DNA of 64,000 bases from Massilia mucilaginosa (GTDB lineage: Bacteria > Pseudomonadota > Gammaproteobacteria > Burkholderiales > Burkholderiaceae_D), in assembly GCF_011682145.1 (NCBI RefSeq), contig NZ_WHJH01000013.1, positions 62,001 through 126,000 on the forward strand, in the 5' to 3' direction. This document shows positions 8,337 to 15,767 of this stretch, one piece after another. Below the pieces are notes generated by a model. The model did not search any database. It was given only the letters and a program-made list of their open reading frames with translations, and was not told the origin of the DNA. Position numbers and translations under genes: made by a program. How positions within the stretch are numbered: the first letter of the stretch is position 1; every line of letters begins with the position of its first letter.

Positions 8337-9352
8337 ACGCGCCTGTCAAACAGTGGCGGCGCGGCCTGGTGGTCGGCAAATTCTGCCCGCTGCACCGTGG
8401 CCACATGCTGGTCATCGACAGCGCGCTGGCCGCCTGCGACGAGGTCGTCGTGATCAGCTACACCCGGCCCGAATTCGCCGGCTGCGGCGCGGCGCTGCGC
8501 GAGGCGTGGCTGCGCGCGCTGTACCCGCAGGTGCGCCTGCTGGTGCTGGGCGCCGGGCAGGTTCCCGCCAACGACGCGCCGGACGCGGTACAGCGCGATT
8601 TCTGCGCATCGCTGTGCCTGGACGTGCTGGGCGTGACGGTCGACGCGGTGTTTACCAGTGAAGACTACGGCGACGGCTTCGCGCTGGCGCTGAGCGCCTT
8701 TTTCGACGCGCGGCGCGGGCCTGGCGCCCCGGTACGGCATGTCCCGGTGGACCGTGCGCGCGCGCTCGTTCCGGTGTCGGGGACGGCGATCCGCGCCGAT
8801 CCGCACGCCATGCGCGCCTTTCTGCATCCGCTGGTGTATGCCAGCTTCGTGCGCAAGGTGTGCGTGCTCGGTGGCGAATCGAGCGGCAAGAGCACGCTCG
8901 CCGCCGCCCTGGCGCGGGAGCTGGGCAGCGTTTGGGCGCCGGAGTTCGGCCGCGAATTGTGGATCGAGAAGGAGGGCGCGCTGGTGATCGACGACATGCT
9001 CGCCATCGGCCGCGCCCAGCTGGCGCGCGAAGCGGCGCTGCTGCCGCACGCCACGCGCTTTCTGGTGTGCGACACCAGCCCGCTGACGACCATGTTTTAC
9101 AGTACGGAGATGTTCGGCCAGGCCGATCCGGCCCTGGTCGCGCTCGCGGCGCAGCCCTACGATGTGACGCTGCTGTGCGCGCCGGACTTTGCTTTTGTCC
9201 AGGATGGCACGCGCCGGGACGATGGCTTCCGCCAGCGTCAGCACGCGTGGTACACGGGCGAACTGACGCGCCGCGGCGTGCCCTGGACGCTGGTCCACGG
9301 TCCGCTGGCGCAGCGCCTGCGGCAGGTGCTGGCCTTGCTTGGCGCCGCCTGA
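8333..9352 (+). CDS. nadR: NadR-like NMN adenylyltransferase / ribosylnicotinamide kinase
   Basis: 339 residues from a GTG that overlaps the pnuC stop (GTGA). The first ~170 residues are a nucleotidyltransferase domain (GKFCPLHRGH, HxGH 21-24; late SGTAIRADP). The remainder is a P-loop kinase with GGESSGKST (lysine at 186) and the EFGRELW and CDTSPLTT blocks. This is the NadR enzyme core without the N-terminal helix-turn-helix of the enterobacterial repressor, so regulation is left to NrtR. Kinase plus adenylyltransferase convert imported nicotinamide riboside to NMN and NAD+. It is the second NMN adenylyltransferase of the operon, after NadM. Confidence 0.93.
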   Translation: MNAPVKQWRRGLVVGKFCPLHRGHMLVIDSALAACDEVVVISYTRPEFAGCGAALREAWLRALYPQVRLLVLGAGQVPANDAPDAVQRDFCASLCLDVLGVTVDAVFTSEDYGDGFALALSAFFDARRGPGAPVRHVPVDRARALVPVSGTAIRADPHAMRAFLHPLVYASFVRKVCVLGGESSGKSTLAAALARELGSVWAPEFGRELWIEKEGALVIDDMLAIGRAQLAREAALLPHATRFLVCDTSPLTTMFYSTEMFGQADPALVALAAQPYDVTLLCAPDFAFVQDGTRRDDGFRQRQHAWYTGELTRRGVPWTLVHGPLAQRLRQVLALLGAA

Positions 9353-9479
9353 GCGCCAGCGCGCCCGGACAAAAATCACGAATATTGCCAGTTTCACCAC
9401 GAATCGAAGCGATTCCGCTCGGCGCTCAAGCTTACTTTTGGTATCATTTTGTGACACTGAGCCCAATCCGGAGCCCGCC

Positions 9480-9938
9480 ATGGAATGCATGCACGACGAC
9501 GCCATCGACATCTTGATCATCGAGCACGAGGAAGTGACCGCGCTGTTCGAACAATTTCGCGGCCTGAATGCGCGCTCGACCGAGAGCAAGAAACGCATCG
9601 CGACCGATATCTGCGACGCCCTGACGGCGCATGCCGTGCTGGAGCAGGATATCCTGTACCCGGCGGCCCGCACCGTCCTCAAGGAGAGCGAGCTGATCGC
9701 CCAGGCCATCGTCGAACATGCCAGCGCGCGCGAACTGATCGAACGCATCCGCGTGATGGAACCGGAGAACGAATTGTTCGACGCCACAGTCAAAGTGCTG
9801 TGGGACCAGGTGATGCGCCACGCGCGCGAGGAAGAAGAGAAGATGTTCCCGCGCCTGCGCAAGAGCAAGCTGGACCTGGTGGCGATCGGCGCGCGCATGA
9901 TGGAGTACCGCCAGACGCTCAATCCCCCCGGCATGTAA
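9480..9938 (+). CDS. Hemerythrin HHE-domain protein
   Basis: 152 residues, almost wholly helical. Candidate diiron ligands follow the HHE pattern: His and Glu in IIEHEEVTALF, His-Glu in TAHAVLEQDILYP, His in IVEHASARELI and the late MRHAREEEEKMFP. Such proteins bind oxygen or NO or protect iron centres; none of these roles can be chosen here. The ATG at 9480 is preferred over in-frame codons upstream because those run through the intergenic space after nadR. A TATCAT at 9442-9447 may be its -10, with no clear -35. It is a single gene with its own spacing. Confidence 0.85.
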   Translation: MECMHDDAIDILIIEHEEVTALFEQFRGLNARSTESKKRIATDICDALTAHAVLEQDILYPAARTVLKESELIAQAIVEHASARELIERIRVMEPENELFDATVKVLWDQVMRHAREEEEKMFPRLRKSKLDLVAIGARMMEYRQTLNPPGM

Positions 9939-10013
9939 TGCAGCAAGCCAGGCGGGCAGTGCAGGCCTGGGCGGCGCGAGGCAAGGCATGGAAGGTGTCC
10001 TGCCGCTGCGCGG

Positions 10014-10019
10014 TAGAAT
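10014..10019 (+). promoter_or_regulatory. -10 element (TAGAAT) ahead of the membrane gene
   Basis: A clean TAGAAT with no strong -35. Transcription near 10026 would exclude the upstream in-frame ATGs at 9988 and 10018 and supports the start at 10048. Confidence 0.35.
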
Positions 10020-10047
10020 GGCGTTTTTTTACAACGAATATCTCTCC

Positions 10048-10635
10048 ATGTACAAGCCGGCAAGACTCACCGCAACTCCGGATGCGCCCTTTGGCGGCAT
10101 CGTCATCGTTCTGGCGTTCTTGCCGGGACTGATTTACATCCTCGGTTTCTGGCATGTGTTTTTCATGCCGGTGGCGCTGTGGGCGGGACTCGGCGCAGCC
10201 CTGGTCGCCAACATCGTGCTTGGGCCACGGCTCACCCGCAAAGCGCAACGGGAAATCGACCGGGGCATGCACGACTCCGTCAGGCCGGGCGGGCGTTTTC
10301 CGTGGCACGAGCGCCTGACCCTGCACGTTCTGGTGGGGCTGGCCTTTTTTGGCTGGATGATGAGCGCCCTATGGCTGTGCGCGATGGTCGGCGCGCCAGC
10401 GCTGGAAGAGCGCACCTTCCAGGCGCAGGCGATCCGCGAATGCAAGGGGCCCAAATGCCACGTCTGCAAGCGCGAGGCGAGGACGATTCTGCGCTTTGAA
10501 ACGGTCACGACCACGCTCTGCGTCGATGAAGTACAGCCGCCTTTGCGCGCGCGCGAGTCGATCATCGTGCGCGGGTATTTCCACCCGTTGATGATCCGCA
10601 TCGACGCCGTGCGGCGTGCGCCCGCCGCGCCGTGA
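10048..10635 (+). CDS. Unknown inner-membrane protein with a Cys-rich loop
   Basis: About 195 residues. Two hydrophobic stretches near the N-terminus (IVIVLAFLPGLIYILGFW and the one after FFMPVALWAG) and a third near residue 105 (VLVGLAFFGWMMSALWL) are followed by a soluble C-terminal part holding CKGPKCHVCKRE, a CxxxxCxxC arrangement that could bind metal or form disulfides. No family recognised. The start at 10048 is chosen from the promoter position; an ATG at 9988 would add 20 residues. Neighbours on both sides are unrelated. Confidence 0.6.
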   Translation: MYKPARLTATPDAPFGGIVIVLAFLPGLIYILGFWHVFFMPVALWAGLGAALVANIVLGPRLTRKAQREIDRGMHDSVRPGGRFPWHERLTLHVLVGLAFFGWMMSALWLCAMVGAPALEERTFQAQAIRECKGPKCHVCKREARTILRFETVTTTLCVDEVQPPLRARESIIVRGYFHPLMIRIDAVRRAPAAP

Positions 10636-10654
10636 GCACTTCTTGGCACTGGTG

Positions 10655-10669
10655 CCGGACGGCGTCCGG
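10655..10669. repeat. Inverted repeat CCGGAC-GGC-GTCCGG
   Basis: Perfect 6-bp arms and a 3-base loop, 20 bases after the stop of the membrane gene and upstream of the Crp/Fnr gene. It could end transcription, though no T-run follows, or be a binding site. Confidence 0.35.
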
Positions 10670-10704
10670 GGTCGCGTATCTGTCCGACGCCGCGTAGGAC
10701 TTAG

Positions 10705-10719
10705 ATGACAAACCGTCAT
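10705..10719. promoter_or_regulatory. Inverted repeat ATGAC-N5-GTCAT upstream of the Crp/Fnr gene
   Basis: A symmetric site 107 bases before the regulator's ATG. It may be an operator for this gene. It does not match the CRP or FNR consensus. Confidence 0.3.
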
Positions 10720-10825
10720 TGTTGATGCCTACAGGAAGTCATCCACTGGTCCGATGGTTGCGTTTGGTACCAAGCTTTACAGTAGAGCCATTGATGAGTT
10801 GAACCTAACAACACAGAGGCATACC

Positions 10826-11644
10826 ATGTACCGCACGCAAAATATCGATTCGAACAGCAACGCTACCAACGCTATCCGCACCATCGCCCTGGGCGCCGCC
10901 GCCAAGCCGGCCGCCGCCAAGCCGATGATCAGCGTCGCCGGCGCTCAGCAAAACGAATTGCTGCGTGCCTTGTCCCGCACCGACCTGGAAGCCCTGTTCC
11001 CGCACCTGGAACTGGTGCCGATGGCAGCCGGCAAGCATCTGTATGACTTCGGCAGCAAGTTCGACTACGCCTACTTCCCGACCAACGCCATCGTCTCGCT
11101 GATGTATGTGATGGAAGACGGCGCCACTACCGAAATCGGCGTGGTCGGCCGCGAAGGCGTGCTGGGCGTGGCGATGTACGAAGCCGAACGCGCTACCTGC
11201 AGCGCCGTGGTGCAAACCGCCGGTTACGCTTACCGCCTGAAAAGCAGCGTGCTGCGCGAACTGGTCGCTTCCGGCGGCGCCATGGCGCAGCTGCTGATGC
11301 GCTACACCTTCGCCATGTTCGCCCAGCTGGCGCAAAACGTCGTCGGCGGCCGTCACTGCACCATCGAACAGAAGCTGTGCCGCTGGCTGCTGGACCGCCT
11401 CGACCGGTCGCTGTCGGACGAAATCAAGGTTACGCAAGACACCATGGCGACCATGCTCGGTGTGCGCCGCGAAACCATCACCATGACCGCGCGCAAGCTG
11501 CAAGCCGACGGCCTGATTCAATATCGGCGCGGCACCGTCGCCATCCTCGACCGCGCCGGCCTGGAAGACTGCGCCGGTACCTGCTACCGCGCCGGCAAGA
11601 TCGGTTTCGAGCAAATGCACGCCACCGCCTGGAGCAACGCTTAA
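10826..11644 (+). CDS. Crp/Fnr-family transcriptional regulator
   Basis: 272 residues. A ~45-residue flexible Ala/Asn-rich N-terminus precedes a cyclic-nucleotide-binding fold (LVPMAAGKHLYDFG, then EIGVVGREGVLGVAMY) and a C-terminal winged helix (TQDTMATMLGVRRETITMTARKLQ, quoted only in part as the recognition region). The four N-terminal cysteines of FNR are absent, so it is not an oxygen sensor of that type. The Gly-Glu phosphate-binding pocket of cAMP-CRP is also not obvious. The ATG at 10826 has an AGAGG site eight bases upstream. This resembles the many Crp/Fnr paralogues of Oxalobacteraceae with unknown ligands. Confidence 0.87.
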   Translation: MYRTQNIDSNSNATNAIRTIALGAAAKPAAAKPMISVAGAQQNELLRALSRTDLEALFPHLELVPMAAGKHLYDFGSKFDYAYFPTNAIVSLMYVMEDGATTEIGVVGREGVLGVAMYEAERATCSAVVQTAGYAYRLKSSVLRELVASGGAMAQLLMRYTFAMFAQLAQNVVGGRHCTIEQKLCRWLLDRLDRSLSDEIKVTQDTMATMLGVRRETITMTARKLQADGLIQYRRGTVAILDRAGLEDCAGTCYRAGKIGFEQMHATAWSNA

Positions 11645-11810
11645 CTTTATATGGCGGCGCGGGCAGCACATCACCGCCCGCACTGCCATCCTCGCCCGTC
11701 GGCCCGCCCCTCTGGGACCAGGCCAAGCGCAATTGCCATCTCCATGCTATTTTATGCCGTGACGGACGCGAACGACCGCATCCGATCCTCTTTCACGGTT
11801 TGAACAAGGC

Positions 11811-12146
11811 ATGCGCATGAACATCTCCGATATTCCCTTTGGCGTTACCGAGTGGGCCGGCGTGGAACGCACCGAGCATCCCGGCGAGACCGGCATGGCC
11901 TGGTGGCGGACGCGCCAGTTCGGCCCCATCCGCGTGCGCATGGTCGAGTACAGCGCCGGTTATCTGGCCGATCACTGGTGCAGCAAAGGGCATATCCTCT
12001 TGTGCCTTGAGGGTGAGCTCGAAAGCGAATTGGCCGACGGCCGCACATTCCTCCTCACGCCGGGCGTCAGTTACCAGGTGGCCGATCACGCCGAAGCGCA
12101 TCGTTCCACCACGCGCACTGGCGCCAAACTGTTCATCGTCGACTGA
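11811..12146 (+). CDS. DHCW-motif cupin-fold protein
   Basis: 111 residues, a single small beta-barrel. The family-defining segment appears as ADHWCSKGHILLC, followed by a cupin-like LTPGVSYQVADHAEAHRS with possible metal-binding His and Glu. These small proteins are widespread and have no proven role. The start may be 11811 or the ATG two codons later. It is followed by a GNAT gene after 10 bases with a good GAGGGG ribosome site, so the two are probably cotranscribed. Confidence 0.8.
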   Translation: MRMNISDIPFGVTEWAGVERTEHPGETGMAWWRTRQFGPIRVRMVEYSAGYLADHWCSKGHILLCLEGELESELADGRTFLLTPGVSYQVADHAEAHRSTTRTGAKLFIVD

Positions 12147-12156
12147 GGGGCGCGCC

Positions 12157-12657
12157 ATGCTGACATTGCGGGCGGCCCTGCTTGCCGATATCGACGCCAT
12201 GTGGGCGCTGCGCACGCGCGCGATTCTTCACAGTTGTCCCGGCCATTACCCGGCCGAGGTGATCGCGCCGTGGTCGGCGGCGCCGGCGCCGCGCTCGTAT
12301 CCGGGACTGGTGCAAAGCGGCGGCGCCCTGATCGCGCAAGAGCGGGGTGCCATGCTGGGCTATGCGATTGTCGACCTGGATGCGGGCGAGGTGGATGCGG
12401 TGTTTGTCGATCCGGCGGCTGGCGGACGCGGAATCGGGAAGACCATGCTGGCCGCCCTGGAGCCGATGGCGCTCGCGCGTGGCTGCACGCGCTTGCATTT
12501 ATCGGCCTCGCTCAATGCCGTGGCGTTTTATCAGGCTGCGGGATTTGTCGCGCTGCGTAATGCGGTGTATGCGCATCCGAGCGGCGTTGCGCTGGACTGC
12601 GTCGAGATGGAGAAAGCCATGGCTTGCGCAAACCAGTTGCGCGCCTCCGGCACATGA
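12157..12657 (+). CDS. GNAT-family N-acetyltransferase
   Basis: 166 residues. The acetyl-CoA-binding motif A is clear in VDAVFVDPAAGGRGIGKTML (beta strand then the Gly-rich pyrophosphate loop), and motif B in LHLSASLNAVAFYQAAGF. The acceptor is not predictable. An ATG preceded by GAGGGG was chosen. It converges with ohyA and ends 18 bases from that gene's stop. Confidence 0.87.
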   Translation: MLTLRAALLADIDAMWALRTRAILHSCPGHYPAEVIAPWSAAPAPRSYPGLVQSGGALIAQERGAMLGYAIVDLDAGEVDAVFVDPAAGGRGIGKTMLAALEPMALARGCTRLHLSASLNAVAFYQAAGFVALRNAVYAHPSGVALDCVEMEKAMACANQLRASGT

Positions 12658-12675
12658 ACCGGGGGCGCGCGCCGG

Positions 12676-14247
12676 CTACTTCAAGGCCTTGAACAGCGCC
12701 TCGAACTGCGTGCTCAATGCGTGATCGTGCTGCTTGATCGGCGGCACCTCGCGCTTGATATCGAGCAGTTCGTACACCGCCATCTGCGCGGCGCGCACCG
12801 AATACTCCACCGTGAACACCACATCATCGGCGATCTCGACGAACTGGCTGATGAACGCCAGGTTCTTCGATTCCTTCGGCACCGGCAGCGGACGGTCGCT
12901 GTGCGCGCGCGGCATGAACATGCTGGTGATGTAGGGCATGCGGCAAGGGATGCAATTGGCCGTTTCCACCACATCGAGATCGAAGCGCAAGTGGCCGCAC
13001 AGCTCGCGCAGGATTTCTTCGCCGGTGCAGTCCGACATCGGCTTGGCGACAAAATTGCCGATCCGGTCCGGTGACAGCGCGTAACCCCAGAACACCTGCA
13101 CTCCGGCCGGCTGGTTGGCAAAGTGCGGCTGGTGCGCCAGCACGATCGACATGAACCAGTTCGAATCCTTGAAGGTGACCAGGCCGCCGGTGCCAGCTTC
13201 GTTGCCGCTGAACTGCTGCATCCGGTCGAAGAAGGCAGGATCTTGCAAGGTCACCGTGAACGACGCCCAGTACGACTGCGCGATGCTGCTGTTGAACGCG
13301 GCCGGATTGCCGAAGCCCGGCTGGGCGGCAGCCAGCTTTTCCCACAGGGTCCAGCCATGGCTGTCGGTCTTGTCGAGTTTTTCGGGCGCGCACGTCATGC
13401 TGCCCAGGCTCGAGGCGTCGGTCATCGAGCCGTTCTGGAAGAACACCAGGTCGCCGGCAGGCACGTCCACGTGCTCGCTGGCGCCTGCACGGAGGCAGTC
13501 GAGGCCGGTGACGACGAACTTGCCATCCACGGTGGCGTGATTGATGTCGCTCACCTTGCAATCGAGGATGAATTGCACGCCTTGCTGTTGCAGCCATTCC
13601 TGCAGCGGACGCACCAGCGAATCGTACTGGTTATAGACCGTGCGGCGCACGCCGGCCAGGGTTTCGATGCGCGAGAATTCCAGCATGAAGCGGTGCAGGT
13701 AGCGCTTGAATTCCACCGCGCTGTGCCACGGCTGGAAGGCGAAGGTGGTGGCCCACATGTACCAGAACTCGGTCTCGAAGAAGGATGGGTCGAGCCAGTC
13801 GCTGATGGCATCGACCCCGAGCGTGTCTTCGTCGGCCAGGCTCAGCTTGAGTAACTGGGCGCGGTCGTGCATCGAAAAACCCATCGACGTCACCGGCACC
13901 TTGGCGCGGCGCTTGTCGACCAGGCGCGCTTGCGAATGGGACTTGTGCAGTTCGTTGAAGTCGACCGTTTCGTCGAACACGCTCTTGTTTTCGTTGCTGA
14001 GCGAGGGAATCGACTTGAACAAGTCCCAGGTGCACTCGTAATTATCGAAGGTGAGCATGCGGCCGCCGCGCAGCGAGTAGCCGTGCTCGGGCGAACCGGC
14101 GCCGTCCAGGCTGCCGCCGAGCAGGGGCGCCGCTTCATAGATGCGGATGTTTGCGCCGGGAACGTTGCCGTCGCGGATCATAAAGGCGGCTGCGGCGAGC
14201 GAGCCGATACCGCCGCCAATCAGGTGGGCGTGTACGTTGTTGTTCAT
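12676..14247 (-). CDS. ohyA: Oleate hydratase (myosin-cross-reactive antigen family)
   Basis: 523 residues from the ATG at 14247. FAD-dependent hydration of the cis-9 double bond of oleate to 10-hydroxystearate is the usual activity. The dinucleotide fold is at the N-terminus (GGGIGS, 11-16), with EAAPLLGGSLDGAG and the substrate/flavin segment RGGRMLTFDNYECTWDLF soon after, as in characterised hydratases. The C-terminal block SVRAAQMAVYELL is typical. Upstream in-frame ATGs at 14271 and 14343 would add residues not seen in the family. Its upstream region carries an FNR-type box and several short palindromes (separate entries). The enzyme may detoxify unsaturated fatty acids or remodel lipid. 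Confidence 0.92.
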   Translation of the reverse strand: MNNNVHAHLIGGGIGSLAAAAFMIRDGNVPGANIRIYEAAPLLGGSLDGAGSPEHGYSLRGGRMLTFDNYECTWDLFKSIPSLSNENKSVFDETVDFNELHKSHSQARLVDKRRAKVPVTSMGFSMHDRAQLLKLSLADEDTLGVDAISDWLDPSFFETEFWYMWATTFAFQPWHSAVEFKRYLHRFMLEFSRIETLAGVRRTVYNQYDSLVRPLQEWLQQQGVQFILDCKVSDINHATVDGKFVVTGLDCLRAGASEHVDVPAGDLVFFQNGSMTDASSLGSMTCAPEKLDKTDSHGWTLWEKLAAAQPGFGNPAAFNSSIAQSYWASFTVTLQDPAFFDRMQQFSGNEAGTGGLVTFKDSNWFMSIVLAHQPHFANQPAGVQVFWGYALSPDRIGNFVAKPMSDCTGEEILRELCGHLRFDLDVVETANCIPCRMPYITSMFMPRAHSDRPLPVPKESKNLAFISQFVEIADDVVFTVEYSVRAAQMAVYELLDIKREVPPIKQHDHALSTQFEALFKALK

Positions 14248-14315
14248 GGGGAGTCGTCCAAAAAAGTGCATCGGTGTCCGGTGCGATCCGGACAGGCAGT
14301 TCCGGACGACATTTG

Positions 14316-14329
14316 CATCATGCATGATG
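14316..14329. promoter_or_regulatory. Perfect 14-bp palindrome CATCATGCATGATG upstream of ohyA
   Basis: A fully self-complementary site 69 bases before the ohyA ATG, accompanied by two TCCGGAC direct repeats (14287-14310 area) and three GCATGC words (14339-14371 area). It looks like an operator region for a dimeric repressor; no regulator gene is adjacent. Confidence 0.35.
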
Positions 14330-14387
14330 TTGCGACGCGGCATGCGTCCGGAGGCATGCAGAATCGCATGCGCTCGCCCTAAAAAAA

Positions 14388-14401
14388 TTGATGCACATCA
14401 A
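14388..14401. promoter_or_regulatory. FNR/Anr-type box TTGAT-GCAC-ATCAA
   Basis: An exact match to TTGAT-N4-ATCAA. Its centre (14394.5) is 41.5 bases from a start that a weak leftward -10 (GATTCT, complement of 14360-14365) would set, the class II activator position for ohyA. It is about 90 bases upstream of the rightward start set by TATAAT at 14472. Confidence 0.6.
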
Positions 14402-14471
14402 AATTGACAAAGCATTAATAGAGGGAGCGTTCAAGTATTGCCAGGGGAAATGCTGCGTGCATTCAATCCTC

Positions 14472-14477
14472 TATAAT
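14472..14477 (+). promoter_or_regulatory. -10 TATAAT of the sugar dehydrogenase gene
   Basis: Perfect -10 hexamer 28 bases before the ATG at 14505, with no strong -35 at the right distance, as expected for an activator-dependent promoter. The FNR-type box lies upstream. Confidence 0.5.
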
Positions 14478-14504
14478 TCCCGCACCTTTCTGACTGGATG
14501 CAGC

Positions 14505-15767
14505 ATGACGCCTTTTGACTCCCGTACTGTTCTTCGCCCGGCGCTGGCCGCCGCTCTTTGCCTGATGGGCGGCAGCGCCGCCGCCGCCACCTGCGGCGGC
14601 GCGCCGCGCCTGGCCGTGACCACGCCGACGGGCTTTTGCGCTGGCATCATCGGGCAGGGATTCAAGTTCGCGCGCGGGGTGCAGCCAATGCTTGATGGCA
14701 GCGTGCTGGTGGTCGACCTGGGCGGCTGGCAGAAAAACCAGGGCAGCGTGTGGCTTCTGAAACCGGGCGCCGGCGGCTTCCAGAAGACCCTCTTGATGAA
14801 GAAAATCGACCGCCCCAACGGCATCGTGCTTGGCCCCGACGGCTTGGTGTACGTGGGCGCGATCAAGCGCGTCTTCCGCTTCGATCCGCGCGATCCGGAA
14901 GGCAGCAGCAAGGATGTCATCGGCGGCAACTCCGGCACGCCGGGACTGCCGGGCATCGGGCGCCATCCTTTAACCGCGATGCGTTTCGACGCCAAGGGCG
15001 ATTTGTATGTGAACGTCGGTTCAGGCAGCGACCATTGCGAAGACAAGAACGGCAAGGCGCCCGACCCGGCCAAGCCCTGCCTTGAAGCGAGCGGGGCGAA
15101 CGCGCTGGGCGTGCTGCGCAAGTACACGATGCAATGGCCGGCCGGCACCGTCAAGAGCTGGGAAGTGCATGCGACCGGGCTGCGCAATTCGATGGCGCTG
15201 GCAGTCCACCCGACCACGCAGGCTGTATGGCAGGGCGAAAACTCGCGCGACGCGATCCAGGTGGCCATGAAAGGCTTGAAGAACGATAACGACTTGCCGC
15301 ACGATGAGCTGAACCTGATCGAAGCGAAGGCCAACTACGGTTGGCCTTACTGCTACGACAACAATGTCGCCAGCCCCGAGTATCCGGACGCTAAGTGCGC
15401 CGCCTACCGGGCACCGGTGCGCCTGCTGCCGGCCCATGCGGCGCCGCTGGGCATGACCTTTTACACGGGCGACATGTTCCCTGCGCAATACAAGAACAGC
15501 CTGATCGTCGGCTATCACGGCTACCGCGCGCATGGGCGCAGGCTGGTGGCTTTCCTGCCGGATGCGCAGGGCGCGCCGCTGGGCAAGATGATCGAACTGA
15601 TCAGCGACTGGGGTGCCAAGCCGAACCAGGCGCCAGGCGCGCCGGTCGATGTCAAGCAGGGGCCGGATGGCGCGATTTACGTGGTCGAGGACCACAGCGG
15701 ACGGGTGCTCAGGTTGCAGTATGCATTTCCGGTTCCGGATCCGGCGAAGTCTGCCCCGGGCAAATAG
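14505..15767 (+). CDS. Secreted PQQ-type glucose/sorbosone dehydrogenase family protein
   Basis: 420 residues with a Sec signal (RPALAAALCLMGGSAAAA, cleavage likely before ATCGG). The rest is a beta-propeller of the soluble glucose/sorbosone dehydrogenase type: RPNGIVLGPDG, GDLYVNVGSGSDHC, ATGLRNSMALAVHP and ANYGWPYCYD are the recurring family blocks. Members oxidise aldoses or sorbosone in the periplasm with PQQ. Substrate is not predictable. The ATG at 14505 is chosen from signal-peptide geometry and the TATAAT just upstream. The 3' end overlaps the convergent GAF-EAL gene by 59 bases. Confidence 0.82.
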   Translation: MTPFDSRTVLRPALAAALCLMGGSAAAATCGGAPRLAVTTPTGFCAGIIGQGFKFARGVQPMLDGSVLVVDLGGWQKNQGSVWLLKPGAGGFQKTLLMKKIDRPNGIVLGPDGLVYVGAIKRVFRFDPRDPEGSSKDVIGGNSGTPGLPGIGRHPLTAMRFDAKGDLYVNVGSGSDHCEDKNGKAPDPAKPCLEASGANALGVLRKYTMQWPAGTVKSWEVHATGLRNSMALAVHPTTQAVWQGENSRDAIQVAMKGLKNDNDLPHDELNLIEAKANYGWPYCYDNNVASPEYPDAKCAAYRAPVRLLPAHAAPLGMTFYTGDMFPAQYKNSLIVGYHGYRAHGRRLVAFLPDAQGAPLGKMIELISDWGAKPNQAPGAPVDVKQGPDGAIYVVEDHSGRVLRLQYAFPVPDPAKSAPGK

